From the NCBI RefSeq assembly GCF_016495725.1, contig NZ_CP054705.1, positions 3,968,001-4,032,000 of the forward strand: a stretch of 64,000 nucleotides of DNA, written 5' to 3'. How positions within the stretch are numbered: position 1 is the stretch's first letter; every line of letters starts with the position of its first letter. A program made the translations under genes and the position numbers. A model generated the notes under the pieces. The model was not told the origin of the DNA. It made no database searches and saw only the letters and a list, made by a program, of their open reading frames with translations. This DNA comes from Salicibibacter cibarius. GTDB lineage: Bacteria; Bacillota; Bacilli; Bacillales; Marinococcaceae. Below, one piece after another: positions 1 through 7,654 of this stretch.

Positions 1-406
1 TTTTTGACCTCAAAAACCGTGCGTAAATCGTTAATACTCTGCATTGAACACATAATGAAAGAACTGCTGAAAAACGCCACTAACTGCTCCATTAAGTACA
101 CGCCATTAGAAGACACCCAATAACTTTTGATTTTCCCATTTTCGATTTCCAAAATATCCATACCGTTAAAGCTCATTATTTCCCCTACTTCTGCCTTGGC
201 ATCTGGCATGCCTCCTGTATAAGCGCCTATGAATTCCCAGCGCGCCGATATATACGGGCTATCTACGATAGAGCCTATTTCAATTTCCATCTTACCATCA
301 TCAAAAAAGGCGCGAGCATCCTTAATAATTCCCTTTAAGGCTTCCGCTCCCTTTCGTTCATTTCAAACTGGTCTGGTTCGGCACAAATGTAAGTATCATT
401 ACTCAT
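1..406 (-). pseudogene. SnoaL-like (NTF2-fold) protein, frameshifted and cut by window edge
   Basis: Reading the minus strand from about position 355 to the window edge gives an open frame containing KGAEALKGIIKDARAFF, then SPYISARWEFIGAYTGG, then GMDILEIENGKIKSYWV. This matches the pattern of SnoaL-like polyketide-cyclase/NTF2-fold proteins, where the Arg-Trp strand and the final G-K-I-x-x-x-W strand are typical. A plausible start (ATG at 406, overlapping the end of the upstream lipoprotein gene) runs in another frame and stops at 335-337. The two frames must be joined by a one-base shift near 350 to give a full N-terminus. The family is sure only at fold level and the substrate is unknown. 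No stop is reached before position 1. Confidence 0.45.
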
Positions 407-1013
407 CAATCTCATCTTCCTCAAATCTCCACCGGACTTCGTTAGCCACTGTATCTGAAGCAAAGCCATAAACCAGCTCATAATAACTGGATTCCATTTC
501 ATCATAGATCAATTCACCCGTCAGCGATTCGCCAGGTTCGATCTCCTCCCCCTCAAAACCATAGTCCCAGTAGGCCATTTCATGTGTTTCTCCATCGTTC
601 ATCATGTCTGCCATAGCCAGGTCGACGGCATCAACCGCTTCATCCGAAATGTTCTCAATCGTTACTTCTGCAATGATAAACACTTCATTGACGGGGGGCT
701 CTCCTTCAACCTCATCTTCCGTGCTCACAGAATCCAATGTGATTTCATACGTTCCTATCGTAGTATCATAGACGCCAGTCTCCCCTAATGTGAGGTGCTG
801 ATCCTCCTCAAAATCACCTGAAGCATCGTTACCGCTTTCATCCTCTTCACTTTCTTCTTCCTCTTCGGTTGCCTCAACGTCCTCAGCTTCACTTGTGTCA
901 TCATCCGTATCCGGAGTGTCTTCACTCGTCGTCTCTTCCTCGCCATCTCCACAAGCAACTAACAGTGCTACACTTAAAAACATTGCGGATGCTATTTTCG
1001 TCCATGTTTTCAT
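399..1013 (-). CDS. acidic lipoprotein with DUF4352-like domain
   Basis: A 204-residue exported lipoprotein. The N-terminus has a short basic stretch, a hydrophobic core and a lipobox ending LLVAC, so lipidation at Cys21 is predicted, with anchoring on the outer face of the membrane. Residues about 23-70 are an almost pure Glu/Asp/Ser/Thr linker, typical of surface proteins in halophiles. The C-terminal ~130 residues form a beta-rich domain with the pattern VFIIAEVTIENISDEAV, like DUF4352 immunoglobulin-like domains that often hang on Bacillus lipoproteins. No enzymatic motif is seen. The downstream SnoaL-like gene begins inside its last codons, so the two may once have been co-transcribed. 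Family assignment is moderate; lipoprotein status is strong. Confidence 0.8.
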   Translation of the reverse strand: MKTWTKIASAMFLSVALLVACGDGEEETTSEDTPDTDDDTSEAEDVEATEEEEESEEDESGNDASGDFEEDQHLTLGETGVYDTTIGTYEITLDSVSTEDEVEGEPPVNEVFIIAEVTIENISDEAVDAVDLAMADMMNDGETHEMAYWDYGFEGEEIEPGESLTGELIYDEMESSYYELVYGFASDTVANEVRWRFEEDEIDE

Positions 1014-1339
1014 TATGTATGCCTCCCCTCAACTGATCATTTTTTATATTTGCTTAATAATCGTAATCTTACCATATAAAAGCACCGTTTTGCTGACAAT
1101 ATTTCTCCAATATGATACACGCAACTCGATTGATAAAAAGCTATTTTATTTATGCCTCAGGTTTAGACTACTCCCCTGCAATTCCTAAACCCATACCTAT
1201 GGCAACTCCAAGAGCCAATAACACAATGCCAGTCGTTTTGGAATGGAATCCGAAAAAGATTATGTCATTAGTATTTTACACTATTATTACGATTTGACAA
1301 ATGTCCACCACCGTTTCTGCCGATTCTCTTATTCAGCTA
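1014..1339. other. intergenic region without a recognisable gene
   Basis: No convincing gene. On the minus strand a roughly 30-codon open stretch ending near 1185 encodes a hydrophobic Gly/Leu/Ala-rich helix (GIVLLALGVAIGMGLGIAGE) but has no start codon, so it may be the tail of a lost small membrane protein. Nothing else is recognised. Confidence 0.3.
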
Positions 1340-1438
1340 TTATTTAATTAACCCATTGTTTTTAAGCAAATCTAGAAGACTTTCAGGCACGAGCCGTAAT
1401 TCTCCGATTTCAAACTTACGGACAGGAACACGCATCGT
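1340..1438 (-). pseudogene. NUDIX hydrolase, C-terminal fragment (separated by IS200)
   Basis: The minus strand encodes TMRVPVRKFEIGELRLVPES and then LLDLLKNNGLIK before the stop. This is the C-terminal segment expected after the truncated NUDIX frame at 2080-2436, matching the usual W-V-P-x-x-x-F...G-x-L-R-L-x-P-E tail of this NUDIX subgroup. The element at 1439-2085 sits exactly between the halves, and joining base 2086 to base 1438 restores one uninterrupted frame of about 149 residues. The fragment has no start of its own and is presumably not translated as a useful product. Confidence 0.75.
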
Positions 1439-2085
1439 CTTAAACGACCCACCTGCTAAAGCAGGTGGATTTGGACATAAATTGTCCGCGACTGAAAGTC
1501 GCATTTCAGACTGAAGTCTGCTGAAAGACCTTAAGCTCAAGCATACTGATTTTGACTGGAACTCAATCATCAATCCTGAATATATCGTTCCTCTTCTCGC
1601 TGGTATGGTTTTCGATATAATTTCTAATGATTTCTTCCGTCACATTTCCTACTGTTGCACAAAAATATCCTCTCGCCCATAAGTGCTGACCCCAATATCT
1701 TTTCTTCAGGGCGGGGAATTCGTCTTGGATTAACCTTGATGATCTCCCTTTGAGATATTGCAATATCTTACTCGGTGCTATGCTCGGCGGACAGGACAAT
1801 AATAAGTGAATATGGTCTTTCCCTACACTTCCTTGTACTATCGTGATCCCTCTCGCTTCACATCCTTGTCTGATTAGTTCCCTTACTCGGTGGGCAATGT
1901 CGCCACGTAACACATGATATCTATACTTTGTAACCCATATAATGTGGTATTTGATGTCATAGACCGCGTGGCTACTTCTTTTGTATTCATCCATACTCTC
2001 ACCTCGGTTTAAGTATGGACATTCAAAGGCAAGGCTAAAAGCTTATACCGTCTAAAGACGGTGGAGTTAGACCACGCTTCTATAA
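1439..2085 (-). mobile_element. IS200/IS605-family element (tnpA only)
   Basis: A 647-bp element with a single Y1 transposase gene. Both ends carry subterminal perfect hairpins (arms ccacctgc/gcaggtgg at 1449-1468 and accgtc/gacggt at 2047-2062), as expected for single-strand transposition. Two further small hairpins lie between the left-hand end and the tnpA stop (1488-1502 and 1508-1521). The boundaries come from the interrupted NUDIX gene. On the minus strand TTTAAG stands just outside the left end and again as the last six bases of the right end. That fits a family which inserts 3' of a short target and makes no target duplication. Confidence 0.8.
1563..1994 (-). CDS. tnpA: IS200/IS605-type Y1 transposase TnpA
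   Basis: A 143-residue protein of normal length for this family. It has the single-strand DNA HUH motif seen as DHIHLLLS (His-x-His at about residues 61-63) and the catalytic tyrosine region RNYIENH near residue 127. The N-terminus YDIKYHIIWVTKYRYHVL is the classic family signature. All catalytic elements are present and no frameshift is seen, so the element may still be active. It acts as a dimer on the terminal hairpins of the element. The start is supported by a GGTGAG-like ribosome site upstream. Confidence 0.95.
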   Translation of the reverse strand: MDEYKRSSHAVYDIKYHIIWVTKYRYHVLRGDIAHRVRELIRQGCEARGITIVQGSVGKDHIHLLLSCPPSIAPSKILQYLKGRSSRLIQDEFPALKKRYWGQHLWARGYFCATVGNVTEEIIRNYIENHTSEKRNDIFRIDD

Positions 2086-2436
2086 CTTAAATGCTTCCCC
2101 GTTATCTTCCCTGCCTTCAAACTCATCTTTATCATTGAAAAAAGGGTCAGTGAAAGATGCATCGTACACTTGTACAATCTCATGACCCAATTCCCCGTTT
2201 AGAGTAAAAATATTCTCAACAGTCCCTATATATATAAGGTTATAAATATCCGCATCAATTTCTTCTCGTACTTCTCTTATCAATGCATCGGCACTTCTTT
2301 CTCCGTATTCAATGCCACCCCCAATGGGACGATAATAATGATCCCCTTTGACTGGGTCAAAGCCCTCGGCGACAAGGATGGACTCATCTTTTTGAAATAC
2401 ACAAATCACAAGCGGACGTATGATATCTTTTTTCAT
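2080..2436 (-). pseudogene. NUDIX hydrolase, N-terminal fragment interrupted by IS200
   Basis: The frame begins MKKDIIRPLVICVFQKDESI and contains a recognisable Nudix box, GGIEYGERSADALIREVREEIDA, at about residues 38-60. It uses G-x5-E-x7-R-E-x2-E-E geometry with all metal-binding glutamates present. Family members hydrolyse nucleoside diphosphates linked to another group. The last native codons are GEAFK; the final Leu and stop come from the inserted element. The missing tail lies at 1340-1438. The C-terminus usually completes the fold, so the product is probably inactive or impaired. Precise excision of the element would restore the gene. Confidence 0.85.
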
Positions 2437-2563
2437 AATAAACCTCCGTATGGTTAGGCTTGCATGGAACTAGTGCAAGGTGGCTTAATTACCCGATTAC
2501 GAGGAAGACGTTCGGTCGTTAACAACAGCTTCTGGCTCCCTAACCTGAACAATTGATCGCATC

Positions 2564-2711
2564 ATGACGACCGAAAAAGTGGGCGAGTCTCATGTTCGGT
2601 CGTCATAACCACTTTATGACGACCGTAGTGGTCTGAATGAAAAGAGTTCGGGCGTCATGGCTGCCTCATGGTGCCCGAACGAGCGATTCCGTTTTCGTTT
2701 TCAGTCGCCAT
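2564..2711. repeat. three-unit inverted-repeat array, 52-bp spacing
   Basis: Unit 1 (2564-2606) is a perfect inverted repeat: atgacgaccgaa pairs with ttcggtcgtcat across a 19-base loop. Units 2 (from 2616) and 3 (from 2668) have the same layout with mismatches. Unit starts are exactly 52 bp apart. No coding frame follows the unit length. Arrays with similar arms and the same spacing occur elsewhere in the window, so this is one member of a dispersed family. The flanks (2437-2563 and 2712-2810) show nothing else recognisable. Confidence 0.75.
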
Positions 2712-2810
2712 GACCATTTCAAGACCGGGATTTCTATTTCGCAGGCATCAGATGTCTCGTTCGGAAGCCCCCTGTCTTATCTGAGTATGTACAACGTATT
2801 CCCTACAGAC

Positions 2811-2849
2811 AAAAGCCGCATTTTCTCCGTTGAAAATACGGCTTTTTTT
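2811..2849 (-). terminator. rho-independent terminator of mqo
   Basis: On the minus strand a long stem (aaaagccgtattttc pairing with gaaaatgcggctttt) sits 18 bases past the mqo stop and carries T/A runs on both sides, so it could end transcription in either direction. Confidence 0.85.
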
Positions 2850-2866
2850 CATATAAGGTTGTTCAT

Positions 2867-4408
2867 TCACACGTGTTCCAACACTTTTTCTTCCACATCC
2901 CAAAAATCGGAAACATGCTCATCCAGGTGAAGGGCCTGCGCTGTTGACGTATGAATGTCGCGGAAAAGCTCCGGATTCTCTGCCAGTGACACGCCATAAG
3001 AAGGGATCATTTCTTTTATTTTCGGTTCCCATTCTTTCATTTTTTGCGGAAAGCATTTTTCCAAAACGTCAAGCATTACGTGAACGGCCGTGGAGGCACC
3101 CGGTGAAGCACCGAGCAGTGCAGCTATCGAGCCATCGTCAGCACTGACAACTTCCGTGCCAAATTGAAGCGTTCCTTTCCCGGAAGCTTCGGTATCTTTA
3201 ATGACTTGTACACGTTGGCCCGCTGTTACCAGCTCCCAATCTTCGTTTTTGGCATTTGGAATAAATTCCCGCAATTCTTCCATACGCTGTTTCTTCGATA
3301 ACATCAATTGTTTGATCAAATATCTTGTCAATGGAATGTTTTTTGCGCCTGCTGCCAGCATCGTTGTGAGATTGTCCGATTTTACGGATGTTATCAAATC
3401 GAACATTGAACCGGTTTTTAAAAACTTTGGCGAAAAGCCGGCAAACGGTCCGAACAGCAACGTTTTTTTGTTGTCGATATATCTTGTATCAAGATGCGGA
3501 ACGGACATTGGCGGCGCTCCAACCTTCGCTTTGCCGTACACTTTTGCTTGATGCTGCTCGACAACGTCCGGATTGTTACACGCCATAAAAAGCCCGCTTA
3601 CCGGAAATCCTCCAACATGTTTTCCTTCAGGAATACCGGATTTCTGCAGTAAATGCAGACTTTTGCCCCCTGCGCCGATAAAGACGAATGATGCCGTATG
3701 GTATTCGATGTTATCGTTGGCAATATCGTGTACTTTTACTTCCCATGAGCCGTCGCTCGTCTGTTTAAGGTCTTCAACACTATGCCGGTAATTGATATCG
3801 GCATTATTGTTCTGCAAGTGGCCAAGCAACAAGCGCGTTAAAGCTCCAAAATTGACATCCGTTCCCGAATCGATTTTGGTTGCCGCGACCGGTTCATTCG
3901 ATGTACGGCCTTCCATAATCAGCGGCATCCAATCCTTAAGTTTTTCGGGATCATTGGAAAACGCCATGTCTTGAAACAGGGGATTGTTGGACAGCGCTTC
4001 ATAGCGCTTTTTCAAAAACTTTACATTTTCCTCCCCGTGTACATAACTCATATGAGGCATCGGCATGATGAAGTCCTGCGGCCTGCGAATCAAATTGCTA
4101 TTTACAAGATAAGACCAAAACTGTCTTGAAAGCTGGAACTGTTCGTTGATTTTTATCGCTTTGCCGGCATCGATCGATCCATCCGGGTTTTCAGATGTAT
4201 AGTTGAGTTCACATAAGGCAGCATGGCCGGTACCTGCATTATTCCATTCATTCGAACTTTCTTCTCCCGAATTTCCGAGTTTCTCAAACACTTTGATTTT
4301 CCATTCAGGTGCCAACTCTTTCAATAATGATCCCAAAGTCGCGCTCATCACTCCGGCACCGATTAAAATAACATCTGTTTTCATTTGTCCGTTGCTAATT
4401 TTAACCAT
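2867..4408 (-). CDS. mqo: malate:quinone oxidoreductase
   Basis: A 513-residue FAD-dependent membrane-associated dehydrogenase that oxidises malate to oxaloacetate and passes electrons to quinone in the TCA cycle. The N-terminus shows the dinucleotide-binding motif [17 protein letters not shown]. It is followed by family signatures [20 protein letters not shown] and, near the C-terminus, [18 protein letters not shown]. Length is normal. The first ATG (4408) has a GGGTG site 7 bases upstream; a second ATG at 4384 is also possible. It is transcribed with its own terminator. The next gene upstream encodes a CoA-transferase, so the pair fits acetate/dicarboxylate use. Confidence 0.95.
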   Translation of the reverse strand: MVKISNGQMKTDVILIGAGVMSATLGSLLKELAPEWKIKVFEKLGNSGEESSNEWNNAGTGHAALCELNYTSENPDGSIDAGKAIKINEQFQLSRQFWSYLVNSNLIRRPQDFIMPMPHMSYVHGEENVKFLKKRYEALSNNPLFQDMAFSNDPEKLKDWMPLIMEGRTSNEPVAATKIDSGTDVNFGALTRLLLGHLQNNNADINYRHSVEDLKQTSDGSWEVKVHDIANDNIEYHTASFVFIGAGGKSLHLLQKSGIPEGKHVGGFPVSGLFMACNNPDVVEQHQAKVYGKAKVGAPPMSVPHLDTRYIDNKKTLLFGPFAGFSPKFLKTGSMFDLITSVKSDNLTTMLAAGAKNIPLTRYLIKQLMLSKKQRMEELREFIPNAKNEDWELVTAGQRVQVIKDTEASGKGTLQFGTEVVSADDGSIAALLGASPGASTAVHVMLDVLEKCFPQKMKEWEPKIKEMIPSYGVSLAENPELFRDIHTSTAQALHLDEHVSDFWDVEEKVLEHV

Positions 4409-4525
4409 CCCTTACACCCTAAGATTTGAAAAAAGAATGTAGACGTTGCTGCTCATGCCGATGCACACCTTTTCTAAATCTACTATAGCTTAATCTCTCG
4501 ATTTTTTATAGTAATAAGGTATGGG

Positions 4526-6043
4526 CTAAACACTCAACATTGATTCCTCAAGCATGGTACCATTTTTTGCAAAGTTCGTGTGCCAGGAGAACGCCTTCTC
4601 AAGGATGTGGGGCGTGTGTCCTCCCTGTTCACACGCTTCTTTGTAATAAGCATAGAGTTGTTCCCGATACATCGAATGGGCACAGTTATCAATGATGAGA
4701 GGCACGCGTTCTTTCGGTGCTAATCCGCGCAAGTCGGCATAGCCTTGTTCTGTCACAATAACATCCACATCGTGTTCGGTATGATCGACGTGGGAAACAA
4801 AAGGCACGACGCTTGAGACATCTCCCCCTTTTGCTATTGATTTGGTAACAAAAATCGAGAGTCGCGAATTTCGCGTGAAATCTCCTGAACCACCGATTCC
4901 ATTCATCATTTTGGTGCCTAGAATATGAGTCGAATTCACGTTGCCATACAGATCGACTTCGATCGGCGTATTAATGGAAATCAAGCCCAGACGCCGAATG
5001 ATCTCCGGATGATTTGAAATTTCTTGTGGCCGTAAAATCAAACGGTCGCGGTACTTGTTAATATCGGCATAGACTTTGTCAATTTTCGTTTCGGACAGTG
5101 TGATGGAACACCCCGAAGCAAAGCGGACTTTGCCAGCGTCCATAAGATCGAAAACAGCGTCTTGCAAAACCTCGGAGTACACTTCCAAATCCGTAAACTC
5201 CGAATCCAAAAGGCCATGCAGAACGGCATTGGCCACCGATCCAATGCCGGACTGCAGTGGCGCCAGGTTATCCGGCAAACGACCCAATTCTTTTTCTTTA
5301 CGTAAAAAATCGATCAGATGGTTAGCCATAACAGCCGTTTCCTCATCGGGCGGCACAATCGTCGATGGGGAGTCGGCTTGATTGGTAATAACGACCCCTT
5401 TAATTTTTTCAATATCGACGGGAATGCCTTTCGATCCGAGACGGTCATCAACATTCATCAATTGAATGGGGTCACGGCTTCCTTGCTCGCCTGCTTCATA
5501 AATATCATGCAACCCTTCCAATTCTGCGGGATGGGCAAGGTTCAACTCAATAATGACCGCCTCCGCTTTTTCTACGAAAATGGATGAGTTGCCAACCGAT
5601 GTCGACGGAATAATTTCGCCGTTTTCCGTAATTGATATCGCTTCCACAATGGCGACATCAACAGGATTCAGAACGTCTTGGCGAAGAGCTTCAGCGGTGT
5701 GTGATAAATGCTGGTCCACAAAAAACATATCTCCCTGATTAATCTCCCTGCGCATCGTCCTATCTGCCTGAAAAGGAAGACGTTTATGAACGATACCGGC
5801 ATCAGCCATGATCCGATCGATATCGGAGCCAAGAGAAGCGCCAGTATACACATTCACTTTCAAGTTTTCATGTTTTGCTTTATCAACAAGTGCAGATGGA
5901 ACGGCCTTAGCGTCCCCCGCTCTTGTGAAGCCGCTAAGCCCCAGTGTCATACCGTCTTTTATCCAGGAAGCCGCTGTTTCTTCCGAAACAATACGGTCAT
6001 GCAAACGTGAGTCGCGTAAGAGCTGTTTTATCTTTTGTTCCAT
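4526..6043 (-). CDS. acetyl-CoA hydrolase/succinyl-CoA:acetate CoA-transferase family
   Basis: A 505-residue class I CoA-transferase. Two tandem domains are visible: the N-terminal half has GLSGFTRAGDAKAVPSAL, and the second half has LQSGIGSVANAVLHGL and YSEVLQDAVFDL, where the Glu is the expected covalent thioester residue. The C-terminal MNGIGGSGDFTRNSRLSIF is the CoA oxyanion-hole glycine motif of the family. These enzymes move CoA between succinate and acetate or act as acetyl-CoA hydrolases; the sequence alone does not separate the two. The ribosome site is GTGAGGG at 8 bases. The adjacent upstream LytTR regulator is a candidate controller. Confidence 0.9.
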   Translation of the reverse strand: MEQKIKQLLRDSRLHDRIVSEETAASWIKDGMTLGLSGFTRAGDAKAVPSALVDKAKHENLKVNVYTGASLGSDIDRIMADAGIVHKRLPFQADRTMRREINQGDMFFVDQHLSHTAEALRQDVLNPVDVAIVEAISITENGEIIPSTSVGNSSIFVEKAEAVIIELNLAHPAELEGLHDIYEAGEQGSRDPIQLMNVDDRLGSKGIPVDIEKIKGVVITNQADSPSTIVPPDEETAVMANHLIDFLRKEKELGRLPDNLAPLQSGIGSVANAVLHGLLDSEFTDLEVYSEVLQDAVFDLMDAGKVRFASGCSITLSETKIDKVYADINKYRDRLILRPQEISNHPEIIRRLGLISINTPIEVDLYGNVNSTHILGTKMMNGIGGSGDFTRNSRLSIFVTKSIAKGGDVSSVVPFVSHVDHTEHDVDVIVTEQGYADLRGLAPKERVPLIIDNCAHSMYREQLYAYYKEACEQGGHTPHILEKAFSWHTNFAKNGTMLEESMLSV

Positions 6044-6172
6044 AGAAAAAAACCCTCACTTCTTCAATTTTCTCTTCATTATATCAACCGATTGCTAACG
6101 CCTCATGCGTTTCTGTATGAAAAGGCTTAAATGGAAGATGAACCAGCAATAGGATGACATGAAGCAGAAGAA

Positions 6173-6823
6173 TCAGAAGGAAAGGATTTTGCGAAAATGG
6201 CTGGCATACGTTTGGCTGACGGGAATTTTCGTTTGATCTCTCATCACCAACAAGAAAGTTGAATGCGTGTCCGGCTGTATTTCGGCAATATAGTTGACAT
6301 TAATGATATAGGAACGGTGACAGCGAATAAAGGAATCATCGGGTAAATGAGGTTCCAGCTCACTCAAGCTAAATTTGTGCGTACCCGTTCCTCGTTCGGA
6401 TTGAATCCAAGTTTTTCGATTCTGTGCTTCGAGAAACATGACGTCTTGATAAGGAATCGGAATCCATCGGTCATTCATTTGAACGGTCAATAGGGACGAA
6501 AGGAGGCGCAACTGCTTGGATGGAAAAATAGCCGTTACACACCCTGCAGGACGGCCGGCATCAAAAATGGGGACAGACGTCCCGAAGTAAGAAGTGCCAA
6601 ACACTTTACTATTAATATGGTCAGATGTCTTTCGTTGAATGGATAACGCCTTATAAGTCACGGTACTTTCACTGATTTTGTCACCGGGTTTGATTTTTAA
6701 ATCAATGTATTTACTCGGCTTATAATAAATAAAGTGTTGAGCATCAGACACGGCGATGGAGGTCTCTTTCGGAAAAAGTTCTTTGAAGGTTTCCATCATC
6801 GAAGCAACCGAAAAATCGTCCAT
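6173..6823 (-). CDS. LytTR-type transcriptional regulator with N-terminal sensor-like domain
   Basis: A 216-residue protein. Residues ~1-105 form a small alpha/beta sensor-like domain (SIAVSDAQHFIYYKPSK, then VFGTSYFGTSVPIFDAGRPA) resembling PAS/GAF ligand pockets rather than a phosphoreceiver; no conserved phospho-Asp set is seen. Residues ~115-216 are a LytTR DNA-binding domain: VMFLEAQNRKTWIQ, FIRCHRSYIINVNYIAEI and the final KIPVSQTYASHFRKIL are diagnostic. It therefore probably senses a small molecule directly. It lies 130 bp upstream of the CoA-transferase gene in the same direction. A terminator between them is not obvious, so it may regulate or be co-transcribed with it. Confidence 0.85.
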   Translation of the reverse strand: MDDFSVASMMETFKELFPKETSIAVSDAQHFIYYKPSKYIDLKIKPGDKISESTVTYKALSIQRKTSDHINSKVFGTSYFGTSVPIFDAGRPAGCVTAIFPSKQLRLLSSLLTVQMNDRWIPIPYQDVMFLEAQNRKTWIQSERGTGTHKFSLSELEPHLPDDSFIRCHRSYIINVNYIAEIQPDTHSTFLLVMRDQTKIPVSQTYASHFRKILSF

Positions 6824-7028
6824 GTAGCTACACTCCCTGTGCGAATTCTATCCATCTATTATTATATCATCCAAATCGAGAACAACAATCCCCACACACT
6901 CTCTCAAAAGCAAACATGACTCCTCGCTATCCCATTGGAGATGAAACGGATATCAAACATATCGTTTTTTATCGCATTTGCGGATGAATTTTGCGTTCAG
7001 CAAACATTATGAGTCTAAAAAACACGAG

Positions 7029-7540
7029 CCTGAGGACTCGTTTGGCTTCTGGGATCCCTTCCGAGTCCGCAGATGCCTGCCCTGAGGACTCATTTGGCTT
7101 CTGCGCTCCCCGCCGAGTCCGCAGACGCCATTCCTGAGGACTCGTTTGGCCCCTTCGTTCCCCGCCGAGTCCGCAGATGCCATTCCTGAGGACTCATTTG
7201 GCCCCTTTGCTCCCTTCCGAGTCCGCAGACGCCATTCCTGAGGACTCATTTGGCCCCTTCGTTCCCCTCCGAGTCCGCAGATGCTCAGCCTGAGGACTCA
7301 TTTGGCCCCTTTGCTCCCTTCCGAGTCCGCAGACGCCATTCCTGAGGACTCATTTGGCCCCTTCGTTCCCCGCCGAGTCCGCAGATGCCATTCCTGAGGA
7401 CTCATTTGGCCCCTTTGCTCCCTTCCGAGTCCGCAGACGCCATTCCTGAGGACTCATTTGGCCCCTTCGTTCCCCTCCGAGTCCGCAGATGCTCAGCCTG
7501 AGGACTCATTTGGCCCCTTTGCTCCCCGCCGAGTCCGCAG
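7029..7540. repeat. ten-unit 52-bp tandem array
   Basis: Ten units start at 7029, 7081, 7133, 7185, 7237, 7289, 7341, 7393, 7445 and 7497, every one exactly 52 bp. Each begins cctgaggactc and has gagtccgcag about 33 bases later, giving an imperfect stem (gaggactc with gagtccgc). Two unit types alternate from unit 3 on (cttcgttc...agatgc and ctttgctc...agacgc). Units 5 to 8 recur as units 9 and onward, so a 104-bp and a 208-bp higher-order repeat lies on the 52-bp one. No plausible protein is encoded. It fills most of the gap between the giant membrane gene and the LytTR gene (6824-7654). Confidence 0.95.
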
Positions 7541-7654
7541 AATCACACAAGGCCCATCTAATATTAAGCATTGGTTTTCTCTTCTCATGCCAGAAGGTAT
7601 TTTTATCATTAGAAGCTTTGTTTTTTCCTGGAAAAGCCAGTAGTTCACGTCCCC

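Noticed and set aside
1340-1573. 77-codon minus-strand frame spanning the IS left end
   Set aside because: Only its last 32 codons are the NUDIX tail; the rest is IS end sequence read through by chance, so it is not a gene.
2564-2711. CRISPR array
   Set aside because: Units are inverted repeats without identical direct repeats and unique spacers, and no cas genes are present. The same holds for the other arrays.
7007-7249. 80-codon frame inside the 52-bp array
   Set aside because: The repeat unit is not a multiple of three and the frame is just the array read as protein; no ribosome site.
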